Source of the DNA: JAIBCC01 sp963763855 | GTDB taxonomy: Bacteria > Acidobacteriota > Blastocatellia > Pyrinomonadales > Pyrinomonadaceae | NCBI GenBank assembly: GCA_963763855.1 | Contig: CAVXPU010000005.1 | Location: 1,736,001 to 1,800,000 of the forward strand | Length of the DNA stretch: 64,000 bases | Direction: 5' to 3' | Shown: positions 17,869 through 26,752 of the stretch, in pieces | How positions within the stretch are numbered: the first letter of the stretch is position 1 | Layout: every line of letters begins with the position of its first letter | The notes under the pieces: generated by a model | What the model was told of the DNA's origin: nothing | Database searches by the model: none | Seen by the model: only the letters and a program-made list of their open reading frames with translations | Program-made: the position numbers and the translations under genes

Positions 17869-18828
17869 ATGAAAGCAATCAGAGTTCACGAATTAGGCGG
17901 CGTTGATAAGTTGACGCTCGAAGAAATTGAAAAACCGACGATTCGAATGCGGACGAAGTTTTAATCAAAGTCGCGGCAGCAGGAATTAATTATGCCGATA
18001 CGATGATGCGTTCGGGCAATTATTTGACGAAGCCGGAACTACCGTTCACGCTTGGCTACGAAGCAGCGGGAACGCATTCGGAAGTTGGGGCGAAAATGTT
18101 AAGCATCTGAAACTCGGTCAACGTGTTTTGGCAACGACAATTAGCGGCGGTTACGCCGAATTTGCACTGCAAAAGCAAATGCGACGATGCCGATTCCTGA
18201 TGAATTAGGTTTTGGCGAATCAACCGCATTGCTCGTGCAAGGTTTGACGCGCTTTGGGTTTTTCAACGAAACAAAACCGGGTAAACGATTTTGATTCACG
18301 CGGCTGCGGGCGGCGTTGGCACATTGCTCGTGCAATTTGCGAAACACAAAGGTTTGACAGTAATCGGAACGGCTTCAAGTTCGAGCAAAAATCGAAACCG
18401 TTGCCAAATTCGGGCGCGGATGTTTGCGATAAATTACAGTGAAGATGATTGGACGGATCAAGTGTTGCAAGCGACTGACGGCAAAGGAGTTAATTGGCTG
18501 ATTGAAATGGTCGGCGGCGACATTGTGGCGAAAAATTTGAAGGTATTGGCAAAACACGGAACGATGTGGATTTACGGTTCGGCTAGCGGGCAAGATTTCA
18601 ACGTTTCGGTGCTGAGTTTGATGCAGAAAAACCACAAAATTTGCGGTTATTGGCTTATGAATGAACCAATCGAAAACCGCATCGCATTCACAAAAGAATT
18701 GCTCGGACACATCGCCGCAGGATCGTTTGAAGATTCAAGTTACCGAATTTCCGCTCGAAAAAGCGAGAGAAGCACACGAGGCGATTGAATCGAGAAAGAC
18801 GATGGGGAAAGTTGTTTTGACGGTTTGA
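17869..18828 (+). pseudogene. Zinc-free quinone oxidoreductase (MDR family), multiply frameshifted
   Basis: Reading across frames gives one medium-chain dehydrogenase of about 320 residues, close to the intact family member at 41.7 kb. MKAIRVHELGGVDKL is at the start, then AAAGINYADTMMRSGNY, a LGYEAAG segment, IHAAAGGVGTLLVQFAKHKG as the NADPH site, GGDIVAKNLKVLAKHGTMW, and MGKVVLTV at the end. At least five frame changes are needed, near 17945, 18075, 18175, 18285, 18400 and 18735. Both flanks of each change remain well conserved. As it stands no functional protein can be made. Dense single-base errors in the consensus would give the same picture. Confidence 0.85.
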
Positions 18829-18833
18829 AATTG

Positions 18834-18866
18834 AGCCACGAACGAACACGAAACGACACGAAAAAT
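18834..18866 (+). repeat. CACGAA-type repeat, left arm
   Basis: The arm begins GCCACGAACGAACACGAA and runs on as CGACACGAAAAA. Its inverted partner lies at 20577-20613. It starts 6 bp after the stop of the broken oxidoreductase and ends 6 bp before the stop codon of the 107-residue membrane protein gene. Confidence 0.7.
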
Positions 18867-18871
18867 AAATT

Positions 18872-19195
18872 CTAAAAAATAGGCGGTTCTGGCGGCAGTT
18901 CACTTCCATTAATATTAGATTTCTTCATCTTTTCAAAAACAGTAAAGACCAAATAGCAAGGAATCGAATAGAGTAAAATAGCACAAACGATATTAAATAC
19001 TTTTACAACCATTGGATTGCCGACATAGAATCCAAAAATGCTTTTATAAATATCGTATGGAAGATTAATTGGTTTCAATAGGATAGCTAAAGTGCCAAAA
19101 CTAATTGGTCGTATTTGGTAGAGTATGGCGAGAAACAAAAAATATCCAACCACGAGAATTGTGCCGCAGAATATTGAATAGAGAACGCGTTTCAT
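18872..19195 (-). CDS. Small membrane protein with two transmembrane segments (107 aa)
   Basis: The gene from ATG 19195 encodes 107 residues. The first hydrophobic segment is at about residues 6-27 (VLYSIFCGTILVVGYFLFL), the second at about 65-88, and the tail is proline-rich (ELPPEPPIF). I recognise no family. The open frame continues upstream into the insertion sequence, but that extension is accidental: a TATAAT on the minus strand (19230-19235) lies before the chosen ATG. The gene sits alone between two inverted CACGAA arms. An IS4-type element is inserted immediately upstream of its -10 box, so expression may be altered. Confidence 0.5.
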   Translation of the reverse strand: MKRVLYSIFCGTILVVGYFLFLAILYQIRPISFGTLAILLKPINLPYDIYKSIFGFYVGNPMVVKVFNIVCAILLYSIPCYLVFTVFEKMKKSNINGSELPPEPPIF

Positions 19196-19229
19196 CTTTT
19201 TACCCAATAAGTTAGTTTGAACAAGAGTT

Positions 19230-19235
19230 ATTATA
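19230..19235 (-). promoter_or_regulatory. -10 element of the 107-aa membrane protein gene, abutting an IS insertion
   Basis: TATAAT on the minus strand ends next to the duplicated target site of the IS4 element (19235-19245). The insertion therefore separates the -10 box from whatever -35 region existed before. Confidence 0.45.
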
Positions 19236-19245
19236 CAATGATTCA

Positions 19246-20544
19246 CCAGTGTCCGGTTAAAAAAGTTTTTACAGCTGTAAACTATTGATATTTGATTATT
19301 TACAGCCATATTTCGATTTTTCGATTTCAAATCGTGTTCATTCAAGTTCTAAACTCTTGAGATGAATAACGGAAAGTATATTTTTTCTCAGATCTTTGAA
19401 TTTTTACCCAAATATGAATTTGATAAATGTGTTGCCCGTTACAAGGGTAATTTCAAAAACAAAGGCTTTACTTGTCGCAATCAGTTTCTGACGCTGAGTT
19501 TTGGACAACTGACCAATCGGGAATCTCTGCGTGATATTGTCAACTGTCTCGCGGCTCATCAATCGAAACTGTATCATCTAGGCATCAAGTTTGCTGTCAA
19601 AAGGTCAACTCTTTCCGAAGCCAATGAAACCAGAAGTTGGCGAATTTATGCCGATTTTGCTCAAGTCTTACTTGCTCAAGCCCGACAACTTTATCTGGAT
19701 GACGGCTTTGGTTTGGACATTCCAAATCCGGTTTATGCGTTGGACGCGACCACCATTGACTTATGTTTGAACGTCTTTTGGTGGGCTCATTTCAGACGTG
19801 CTAAAGCTGCTGTTAAACTACACACATTACTTGATTTACGCGGTAATTTGCCAATCTTTATTCATATTTCCGACGGCAAAATGCACGATGTCAACATCTT
19901 GGACGAACTCGTTTTTGAACCGCTGGCAATCTATTTGATGGACAAAGGTTATCTTGACTTCGAGAGACTTTATCGGCTTCATCAAGCCTCAGCTTTCTTT
20001 GTCACCAGAGCAAAAACTAATTTAGCTTTTGCCCGGCTAAATGCCAGAAAAGTGAACAAAGAAAGTGGTTTGAGATGTGACCAAACCATCAAGTTGACAA
20101 CTTATAAATCAAAGAAAAGTTATCCTGAACGCTTACGACGGGTAAAATATTATGACAAAGAACAGGGAAAAACGTATGTTTTTCTGACCAACAATTGTGA
20201 ATTATCAGCGATAGAAATAGCCTTACTTTACAAATATCGTTGGCAGATTGAACTCTTTTTCAAATGGATAAAACAACATTTGAAGATAAAAAGATTTTGG
20301 GGCGAGAGCGAAAACGCTGTCAAAACCCAAATTTGGATTGCCATTTGCAATTATTTGTTGGTGGCAATCATTAAAAAAGAACTGAAAATCGAAAAAAGTT
20401 TGTATGAAATTCTGCAAATAATTTCAGTTTCGATAATCGATAAAAGTCAATTAAATCAACTACTTAGCGAAAGCGACTCAAATAATTCAAGTGAGCCTGA
20501 TTCTAAACAGTTGAATCTATTCGACTTATAACCGGACACTAGTG
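19246..20544 (+). mobile_element. IS4-family insertion sequence, complete
   Basis: The element is about 1.3 kb. Imperfect terminal inverted repeats read (C/T)AGTGTCCGGTTA at both ends. It is flanked by the 11-bp direct repeat ACAATGATTCA at 19235-19245 and 20545-20555, which is within the target-site duplication size usual for IS4 relatives. The exact outer base is uncertain by two or three positions because the repeat and ends share bases. It holds one intact transposase. The perfect target duplication and intact gene suggest a recent insertion. Confidence 0.88.
19362..20531 (+). CDS. IS4-family DDE transposase
   Basis: The 389-residue protein has a DUF4372-like N-terminal domain (FSQIFEFLPKYEFDKCVARY...). 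The DDE catalytic core follows: YALDATTIDL (first Asp), IYLMDKGYLD (second Asp), and the IS4 YREK signature YRWQIELFFKWIK, with exact Y-2-R-3-E-6-K spacing counted from the Tyr of LLYKYR (residue Y two before YRW). It is full length and in one frame. It is surrounded by IS4-type ends and a direct target repeat. Confidence 0.93.
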   Translation: MNNGKYIFSQIFEFLPKYEFDKCVARYKGNFKNKGFTCRNQFLTLSFGQLTNRESLRDIVNCLAAHQSKLYHLGIKFAVKRSTLSEANETRSWRIYADFAQVLLAQARQLYLDDGFGLDIPNPVYALDATTIDLCLNVFWWAHFRRAKAAVKLHTLLDLRGNLPIFIHISDGKMHDVNILDELVFEPLAIYLMDKGYLDFERLYRLHQASAFFVTRAKTNLAFARLNARKVNKESGLRCDQTIKLTTYKSKKSYPERLRRVKYYDKEQGKTYVFLTNNCELSAIEIALLYKYRWQIELFFKWIKQHLKIKRFWGESENAVKTQIWIAICNYLLVAIIKKELKIEKSLYEILQIISVSIIDKSQLNQLLSESDSNNSSEPDSKQLNLFDL

Positions 20545-20576
20545 ACAATGATTCAGAGTTTATAACATATTTGCAG

Positions 20577-20613
20577 TTTTCTTTTCGTACTTTTTCGTGT
20601 TTGTTCGTGGCTA
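20577..20613 (-). repeat. CACGAA-type repeat, right arm
   Basis: Read on the minus strand it begins GCCACGAACAAACACGAA, matching the left arm at 18834-18866 with few changes. Together the arms enclose the 107-residue membrane protein gene and the later IS insertion. Without the IS the bracketed unit would be about 470 bp. Confidence 0.7.
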
Positions 20614-20622
20614 AGAATTCTT

Positions 20623-21402
20623 ATGAAAATTAAAGATAAAATCATCCTCGTCACAGGCGGAGCAAACGGCATCGGCAGAGGTTTGTCCGAGCGATTTGCT
20701 CGTGAAGGTGCGGAGAAAATAATCGTTACGGATATTGATGAAGTTAATGCAAATGCAGTCGCTAAAGAAATTAACGGCGTTGCTTATAAACTGAGTGTTG
20801 CGAACGAAGTGGAAGTTCAAACGGTTGTAAATGATGTTTTAGACAAATTCGGACGCATTGATTTGGTCGTTTCAAACGCGGGAATCGGGGGTGATGAAGG
20901 CTGTTTGGAGGTTTCAAACGAAAGTTGGCAAAATATCTGGGAAATCAATGTTTTATCGCATCTATATTTGAGCAGAGCCGTTTTTCCTTCGATGCTAAGT
21001 CGCGGCGAAGGTCAGTTTTTGATCACTGCATCAGCCGCCGGTTTGCTCACATATCCGTTGGCTGCACCTTATTCGGTTACGAAACACGCCGCTGTTGCGT
21101 TCGCTGAATATCTCGCGTATTCGTATGCGGACAAAGGGATTAAGGTTTCGTGTTTATGTCCGCAAGGTGTGAAAACTAACTTGATTGCCACACCCGATGG
21201 CGAACCTGAAAACTTTTTGATGGCAGAAGCGATTGAGGTTGAAGATTGTGCGGAGGCGGTTGTGCGAGCGTTGGAGACGGAACAATTTTTGATTCTGCCG
21301 CATAAAGAAGTTGCAGAATATATCGTCAGCAAGGCTTCAAATTACGATAAGTGGATTGGTTGGATGAGCGGTTTGAGAAACAAAATATTATCGGAAAAAT
21401 AA
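20623..21402 (+). CDS. Short-chain dehydrogenase/reductase
   Basis: The 259-residue classical SDR has the cofactor motif VTGGANGIGRG (TGxxxGxG), VSNAGIG (NAG), a catalytic Ser in LITASAAG, and YSVTKHA (YxxxK). An acidic residue at the end of the second strand (VTDIDE) suggests NAD(H) preference. The substrate is unknown. The second SDR starts 36 bp later on the same strand, so the two form an operon with the following genes. Confidence 0.9.
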   Translation: MKIKDKIILVTGGANGIGRGLSERFAREGAEKIIVTDIDEVNANAVAKEINGVAYKLSVANEVEVQTVVNDVLDKFGRIDLVVSNAGIGGDEGCLEVSNESWQNIWEINVLSHLYLSRAVFPSMLSRGEGQFLITASAAGLLTYPLAAPYSVTKHAAVAFAEYLAYSYADKGIKVSCLCPQGVKTNLIATPDGEPENFLMAEAIEVEDCAEAVVRALETEQFLILPHKEVAEYIVSKASNYDKWIGWMSGLRNKILSEK

Positions 21403-21438
21403 ATCTTCGGATTGGCAGGGAATTATAAAGAAGAAGTT

Positions 21439-22290
21439 ATGAATAATAAAAAAGTTTGGTTGATTACGGGATGTTCGAGCGGTTTTGGGCATGAATTGGC
21501 GAAGCAATTGCTTGAAGCGGATTGTCGAGTTGCGGTTACAGCGAGAAACATTGCGAAAGTTCAAGACTTGGTTAAAATCAGTCCTGACAATGCTTTGGCG
21601 ATTGAATTGGACGTAACGGACAAGACGCAGATCGCGGCGGCGGTTGCAAAAGCTGAATCACATTTTGGCAAGATTGACGTTTTGGTAAACAACGCGGGTT
21701 TTGGATATTTCGGGTCGATCGAAGAATCAGTAGAATCGGCGGTTCGTTCGATGTTTGAAACAAATTTCTGGGGATTATATGCAATGACTCGTGCCGTTCT
21801 GCCAAAAATGCGAGAGCAGAAAAGCGGTGCGATCATCAATATTTCTTCGATTGGCGGATTTATCGGAAATCCGGGCGTAGGATTTTACAACGCGACAAAA
21901 TTTGCTGTCAACGGTTTTTCCGAGGCGTTACAAAAAGAAGTTAAACCATTGGGAATAAACGTGATTAATGTTATGCCGAGCGGTTTTCGGACGGATTGGG
22001 CAGGTCGTTCCGCAGACGATGCACCAAGCACAATTGCCGATTACGCCGAAACTGCCGGAGCAAATCAGGCGACAATCCGCAATTCGAGCGGCAATCAGCC
22101 CGGCGACCCGATTCGTGCGGCACAGGCAATTATCAAAGCAGTAGAATCGGAGAATCCTCCAAAAAATCTGCTTTTAGGTCGTGCCGCGTTGAGAGGTGCT
22201 CGAATCAAATTGGAAACTTTAGCCGAAGAATTCAACAAATTTGCAGAGACTTCCGAAGGTGCAGATTTTCCGTTGGAAGAAACTGCGTAA
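21439..22290 (+). CDS. Short-chain dehydrogenase/reductase
   Basis: The 283-residue protein has LITGCSSGFGHELAKQL at the N-terminus, VNNAGFGYFG, INISSIGG with the catalytic Ser, and YNATKFAVNGFSEAL with the Tyr/Lys pair. The TGCSSGFG variant and overall length are typical of SDRs annotated as oxidoreductase or retinol-dehydrogenase-like. An upstream TTG at 21412 extends the frame, but the ATG at 21439 sits properly before the cofactor strand and is preferred. About 30 bp separate it from the alkyltransferase-like gene. Confidence 0.9.
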   Translation: MNNKKVWLITGCSSGFGHELAKQLLEADCRVAVTARNIAKVQDLVKISPDNALAIELDVTDKTQIAAAVAKAESHFGKIDVLVNNAGFGYFGSIEESVESAVRSMFETNFWGLYAMTRAVLPKMREQKSGAIINISSIGGFIGNPGVGFYNATKFAVNGFSEALQKEVKPLGINVINVMPSGFRTDWAGRSADDAPSTIADYAETAGANQATIRNSSGNQPGDPIRAAQAIIKAVESENPPKNLLLGRAALRGARIKLETLAEEFNKFAETSEGADFPLEETA

Positions 22291-22319
22291 AAAATGTGAT
22301 GTGAAAGTCTTGAAAAACT

Positions 22320-22646
22320 ATGGCGAAATCGGCGGCTTTTGCCCGAATAAAAAAAGAAATTTTGGCGATTGTTGAAGCAATTCCGAATGGAAAAGTCACA
22401 ACTTATAAAGCAATTGGCGAGGCTTTAGAGGTGATGCCGAGGCATGTTGCGTATATCTTAACCACCTTAGCGGAAGACGAAAGTGAACAAATTCCATGGC
22501 ATCGAGTGGTTAGCGATGGAGGAAAAATTACCTCACCGACATTGTTTGACGAACAAATTTTGTTGCTTAATGCCGAAAATATTCTTTGCGAAAACGGAAA
22601 GATATTGAATTTTGAAAATCATTTTGTGCCGCCGGAAAACTTATAA
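22320..22646 (+). CDS. atl: Alkyltransferase-like DNA-lesion-binding protein
   Basis: The 108-residue protein corresponds to the C-terminal DNA-binding domain of O6-methylguanine-DNA methyltransferase. The winged-helix GKVTTYKAIGEAL is present, but the reactive PCHR motif reads PWHRVV, with Trp in place of the acceptor Cys. That substitution defines alkyltransferase-like (ATL) proteins, which bind O6-alkylguanine and hand the lesion to nucleotide excision repair instead of repairing it. It is followed 6 bp later by a YdeI-family gene. Confidence 0.88.
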   Translation: MAKSAAFARIKKEILAIVEAIPNGKVTTYKAIGEALEVMPRHVAYILTTLAEDESEQIPWHRVVSDGGKITSPTLFDEQILLLNAENILCENGKILNFENHFVPPENL

Positions 22647-22651
22647 AATTT

Positions 22652-23239
22652 ATGTCGAAGATTGATGAATTTGCTGATTTTCATCCGCTTTCTAGGCAAG
22701 AATGGCGAGATTGGCTAGCCGAAAACTTCGATAAATCGGACGGAATTTGGTTCGTCTATTTCAAAAAGCATACGAAAAAGCCTTTTGTAAGTTACGAAGA
22801 ATTTGTCGAAGAAGCGTTGTGTTTCGGTTGGATTGATTCAGTTGCGAGAAAGTTCGATGAAGAGCGTTCGAGGTTACTTTTTACGCCGCGAAAGCCGAAA
22901 AGTGTTTGGTCAAAGCCAAACAAGGAACGAGTTGAGCGAATTATTGCAAGTGGTTTGATAACCGAAATTGGTTTGCAAAAAATTGAACAAGCCAAACTTG
23001 ACGGTTCTTGGGATGCTTTGAATGCGAGTGATAACCTGGAGATTCAAGAAGATTTATTGAAGGCTTTTGAAGCAAATGATGTGGCTTTTGAAAACTTCGA
23101 TAAATTTACTGTCGGCGTAAAAAAAGTAATTCTTTCGTGGATTTACGGAGCAAAAACTGCCGAAACGCGAGCCAAGAGAATTACTGAAACTATTTCAATG
23201 GCGGAAAGAAATTTACGAATTCAATTTGATAAGAAATGA
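22652..23239 (+). CDS. YdeI/OmpD-associated-family protein
   Basis: The 195-residue protein shows the YdeI-type pattern: an EWRDWLAENF start, IWFVYFKKHT, and EEALCFGWIDSVARKFDE followed by LFTPRKPKSVWSKPNKERVE. The C-terminal part carries WIYGAKTAETRAKRI, the family's bacteriocin-protection-like region. The biochemical role of this family is not settled. The ATGA overlap at 23236-23239 with the next start indicates translational coupling. Confidence 0.85.
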   Translation: MSKIDEFADFHPLSRQEWRDWLAENFDKSDGIWFVYFKKHTKKPFVSYEEFVEEALCFGWIDSVARKFDEERSRLLFTPRKPKSVWSKPNKERVERIIASGLITEIGLQKIEQAKLDGSWDALNASDNLEIQEDLLKAFEANDVAFENFDKFTVGVKKVILSWIYGAKTAETRAKRITETISMAERNLRIQFDKK

Positions 23240-24177
23240 GTAGATTAAATATAAACGACGTCGAAAACGCCTACAAAATTATTGACGAAGTTTTCCTGAA
23301 TTCGCCGCAATATGAGTGCGAACCTTTGGGCGAAATTTTGTGTTGTAAATTGATTTTGAAGGTTGAAACGAACAATCCGATTCGGAGTTTCAAAGGTCGC
23401 GGCGGCGATTTGCTTTGCACGAATTCGACTGAAAAAACGTTGGTTTGTGCGAGTGCGGGAAACTTTGGGCAAGCAATCGCGTATGGTTGCCGCAAACAAA
23501 ATATCGCTCTCACAATCTTTGCTGCCGAATCTGCAAATCCCTATAAAATTAAGCGAATGCGTGATTTAGGTGCAACGGTAATCTTAAAAGGTGAGGATTT
23601 CGACGCGGCAAAAGCTCACGCAAAACAGTTTGGCGAGGAAAATAATGTCAGATTTGTAATTGATAGTTTGGACATTGAAACGGTTATCGGTGCGGGAACG
23701 ATTGGTTTGGAATTGTCGAAATTTCCCGAACAGATTGATTATTTAGTGATTCCGCTCGGAAATGGTGCTTTGTTTAACGGAATCGCAACTTATTTCAAAG
23801 CGAAAAGTCCGCAAACCAAACTCATCGCAATTCAGGCGAAAGGTGCGTCTGCAATGGTTGATTCGTGGCACGAAAAGCGTCTGATTGCTCACGAAACTGT
23901 TAACACAATCGCGGACGGAATCGGCGTTCGTCTGCCTGTGCAAGAAGCTCTCGACGATATGGAAAATCTGATTGACGATTGCCTTTTGGTTGGAGAACAT
24001 TCGATTGTTGATGCGATGAAAATGCTGCATTTGAACGCAGGTTTGGTGGTTGAACCTGCGGGAGCGGTCGGAGTTTCTGCGATTTTGGAAAACCGTGAAA
24101 TGTTTGCAAATAAACCGGTTGCGACGATTATTTGCGGTAGTAATTTAACTGAAGAACAGATAAACACTTGGCTTTAA
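23236..24177 (+). CDS. PLP-dependent threonine/serine dehydratase-like enzyme
   Basis: The 313-residue fold-type II PLP enzyme has the Schiff-base Lys53 in IRSFKGRGGD, the substrate loop CASAGNFGQAIAYG and the glycine-rich phosphate-binding LVIPLGNGALFNG. A C-terminal ICGSNLT serine is the PLP N1 contact. No ACT regulatory domain is present, so it resembles the short catabolic dehydratases or a serine racemase-like enzyme more than biosynthetic IlvA. The reaction would be deamination of threonine or serine to a 2-oxoacid. It is coupled to the gene before it by an ATGA overlap. Confidence 0.85.
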   Translation: MSRLNINDVENAYKIIDEVFLNSPQYECEPLGEILCCKLILKVETNNPIRSFKGRGGDLLCTNSTEKTLVCASAGNFGQAIAYGCRKQNIALTIFAAESANPYKIKRMRDLGATVILKGEDFDAAKAHAKQFGEENNVRFVIDSLDIETVIGAGTIGLELSKFPEQIDYLVIPLGNGALFNGIATYFKAKSPQTKLIAIQAKGASAMVDSWHEKRLIAHETVNTIADGIGVRLPVQEALDDMENLIDDCLLVGEHSIVDAMKMLHLNAGLVVEPAGAVGVSAILENREMFANKPVATIICGSNLTEEQINTWL

Positions 24178-24189
24178 AGTTAAAAAACA

Positions 24190-25122
24190 ATGTCAGAAAA
24201 ATACAGAATTGCAGTTTTAGGAATCGGTGGAGTTGGCGGATATTTCGGGGGAAAATTAGCCGAACATTTCGCTGATTCAAATGAAGTTGAAATAATCTTC
24301 ATCGCTCGCGGTGAAAATGCTAAAGCTATTCAAACAAAGGGCTTACAAGTTATCGCAACTAACGATGAATTTATTGCCAAGCCGAAATTGATTGCGGATG
24401 ATCCTACCGAAATCGGCAAGACTGATCTTTTTATCGTTTGCACAAAGGCATATGATTTAACCGAATCTATCAACAAATATCGTGAATGCATTGGCGAAAA
24501 TACGGTGATTTTACCTTTGCTAAATGGCGTAAATCACACCGAAACAATTCAGTCAATTTTGCCGAACACGGAAGTTTGGAAAGGTTGCTGTTTTATAGTG
24601 GCGAGGTTGATTGAAAAGGGCGTGATAAAAATTGATAGTGAAATTCGTTTGATTCAATTTGGCAGTTTTACGGGTTCAAAAGCGAACTTGGAAAAGGTCG
24701 AGAAGATATTCAAATCTGCGGGAATTCAGACAGAGCTTTCAAACGATATTGACAAAACAATTTGGGAAAAATACATTTTTATTTCGAGTTTGGCAACGCT
24801 AACTTCGTATTTAGATAAAACTGTTAGCGAGATTTTAGATTCCTCAGAAAACGCCCGATTATTAGTTGATTTAATTGCGGAAGTTTCACAGTTGGCACGA
24901 GCTAGAAAAATAGAGGTTGCAAAAAACATAGAGGAATTGACACTCGAAAAAATCAAGAAAGCACCGCCGACTGCAACTTCTTCGATGCACGCGGATTTTG
25001 CTAAAAAAGGTAAAACTGAGTTGGAAACTTTGACAGGTTATGTGGTGCGAGAATCGAAATTGTTGAATGTTGCAACTCCAAATTATGCAAAATTTTACGA
25101 GGAATTAAAGGAAAGAAAATAA
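24190..25122 (+). CDS. 2-dehydropantoate 2-reductase family (ApbA/PanE)
   Basis: The 310-residue NADPH-dependent reductase has a Rossmann start VLGIGGVGGYFGGKLAE and the catalytic-Lys region FIVCTKAYDL. An LLNGVNHTETI motif follows, and the helical C-terminal domain has SSMHADFAKKGKTELETL. The family reduces ketopantoate to pantoate in vitamin B5 synthesis. Because the window also carries panC (frameshifted) 22 kb away, a pantothenate role is possible, but PanE paralogues often act on other 2-oxoacids. Confidence 0.85.
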   Translation: MSEKYRIAVLGIGGVGGYFGGKLAEHFADSNEVEIIFIARGENAKAIQTKGLQVIATNDEFIAKPKLIADDPTEIGKTDLFIVCTKAYDLTESINKYRECIGENTVILPLLNGVNHTETIQSILPNTEVWKGCCFIVARLIEKGVIKIDSEIRLIQFGSFTGSKANLEKVEKIFKSAGIQTELSNDIDKTIWEKYIFISSLATLTSYLDKTVSEILDSSENARLLVDLIAEVSQLARARKIEVAKNIEELTLEKIKKAPPTATSSMHADFAKKGKTELETLTGYVVRESKLLNVATPNYAKFYEELKERK

Positions 25123-25128
25123 ATCAAT

Positions 25129-26115
25129 ATGCGTTATAAATTATTAGGAAAAAGCGGTTTACGGGTTTCCGAACTCTGTTTGGGAACTATGACTTTTGGT
25201 GAAGAATGGGGATTTGGAGCAAACGGCGACGAATCGCGGGCGATGTATGACGCGTTCCGCGAAGCTGGTGGAAATTTTATTGACACGGCAAATATTTACA
25301 CCAACGGAACTTCCGAAACGATGCTCGGCGAATTTATGCAAGGTCATCGAGATTCGGTTGTTTTGGCGACCAAATTTTCAAATTCGCAAGTGATGGGCGA
25401 TCCGAATGCTGGCGGAAATAATCGAAAGGCGATGATGCGTGAGGTTGAAGCTAGTTTGAAACGGCTAAAGACTGATTACATAGACCTTTATTGGTTGCAC
25501 ATTTGGGATCAGCTTACGCCGATTGACGAAGTTATGCGAGGTTTTGAAGACCTTGTAAAAAGCGGAAAAGTGCTTTATGTCGGCATTTCGGACGCTCCGG
25601 CTTGGTATGTTGCTCGTGCAAATACGCTGGCGGAATTACGCGGTTGGACGCAATTTGTCGGGCTGCAAATTGAATATAGTTTGATAGAGCGAACGCCCGA
25701 ACACGAACTTCTGCCGATGGCAAAGTCCTTAGGCATAACAGTTACGCCTTGGTCGCCGCTGGCTGGCGGAATTTTGGCGGGAAAATATCTTGATATGGAA
25801 ACGGACGAAGCCAAGTCCGGGCGGTTTGGTTCGGAGATGATGAAAGGTGCTTTGGAGGTTGAAAAGGAACGCAAAACTCGGATTGCTCAAGAAGTTGTAA
25901 ATGTCGCAAATGAGTTAAATATTTCGCCATCGCAGGTTGCACTCGCGTGGATTCGACAGAAAGAGCCAACTTCGATTTCGATAATCGGAACGCGAAAACT
26001 CGCTCAATTGAACGATAATTTAGCGAGTTTAGATGTAAATTTGTCGGTTGAACAAATGAATCGATTGAATGAAGTCAGCAAAATTGCAGCCAATTTTTCC
26101 AAATCGTTTTTTTGA
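25129..26115 (+). CDS. Aldo/keto reductase
   Basis: The 328-residue enzyme has LCLGTMTFGEEWGFG at the N-terminus, IDTANIYTNG (Asp/Tyr), VLATKF (Lys), IDLYWLHIWD (His) and the cofactor end SISIIGTRKLAQLNDNL. Length and motif spacing fit the voltage-gated-K+-channel beta/YajO-like group. It begins 6 bp after the previous gene in the same operon. An intergenic palindromic repeat follows. Confidence 0.9.
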   Translation: MRYKLLGKSGLRVSELCLGTMTFGEEWGFGANGDESRAMYDAFREAGGNFIDTANIYTNGTSETMLGEFMQGHRDSVVLATKFSNSQVMGDPNAGGNNRKAMMREVEASLKRLKTDYIDLYWLHIWDQLTPIDEVMRGFEDLVKSGKVLYVGISDAPAWYVARANTLAELRGWTQFVGLQIEYSLIERTPEHELLPMAKSLGITVTPWSPLAGGILAGKYLDMETDEAKSGRFGSEMMKGALEVEKERKTRIAQEVVNVANELNISPSQVALAWIRQKEPTSISIIGTRKLAQLNDNLASLDVNLSVEQMNRLNEVSKIAANFSKSFF

Positions 26116-26177
26116 GCAGGATTTCGTCGGAAAATTTGTTTACGGTGGTTTGCGAGATAAAATTGACGCGTGATTTA

Positions 26178-26246
26178 ATTTGCCGCGGATTTTAGGATGT
26201 CCTAAGACCTGAATTATCCGCGTTATCTGCGTCCTTCCCCGGCTAA
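26178..26246. repeat. CGCGGAT-type palindromic intergenic element, copy 1
   Basis: The left arm TTGCCGCGGATTTT and the right arm (minus strand TTAGCC..., then GCAGATAACGCGGATAA) form an imperfect palindrome around an inner TAGGATGTCCTA hairpin. It ends 8 bp before the start of the DUF523 gene. Related copies are at 26738-26850 and 40887-40961. Confidence 0.7.
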
Positions 26247-26253
26247 AAGTCTT

Positions 26254-26752
26254 ATGAAATTTAAAATTTTAGTAAGTGCCTGTTTGCTCGGCAACAAAGT
26301 TCGTTACGATGCGAATGATGTTCCGACGGAAAGTGATTTGCTTAATAATTGGAAACTCGAAGGCAGATTAGTTTCGTTTTGCCCGGAAGTTGCGGGTGGA
26401 TTGAGTGTGCCAAGATTGCCTGCCGAAATTCAATCTGATGATGGCAACGCAGTTTTGGATGGAACGGCAAAAGTCTTGGATAATCAAGGAAATGATGTTT
26501 CCGAAAATTTTATAAATGGTGCAAAGAAGGCACTTGAAGCGGCTCAAGTGAACAATGTAAAAGATTGCGATTCTCAAATCAAAAAGTCCTTCGTGCGGAA
26601 GTTCGTTTATTTATGACGGCACATTTTCATCAGTTCAAAAGGTTGGGCAAGGCGTAACAACTGCTTTGTTTGAGCGAAATGGTATCAAAGTTTTTAGTGA
26701 TTTAGAGATTGAAAAAGCGAGCGAATATTTAACGGAATTAGCCGCAGATTAA
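26254..26752 (+). pseudogene. DUF523-family protein, one frameshift
   Basis: The first frame covers residues 1 to about 103 (ILVSACLLGNKVRYD, then VSFCPEVAGGLSVPR). Dropping the single G after GTAAAA near 26564 restores the rest: KSKSPSCGSSFIYDG then VGQGVTTALFERNGI, ending ELAAD. The full product would be about 165 residues, the usual DUF523 size, with the conserved Cys in SACLLG and SPSCG. Its last codons and stop lie inside the next palindromic repeat (26738 onward). The function of DUF523 is unknown. The clean restoration suggests a consensus error. Confidence 0.85.

Noticed and set aside
18872..19345. 157-residue version of the small membrane protein
   Set aside because: The first 50 residues are coded by IS end sequence and lie upstream of the TATAAT box.
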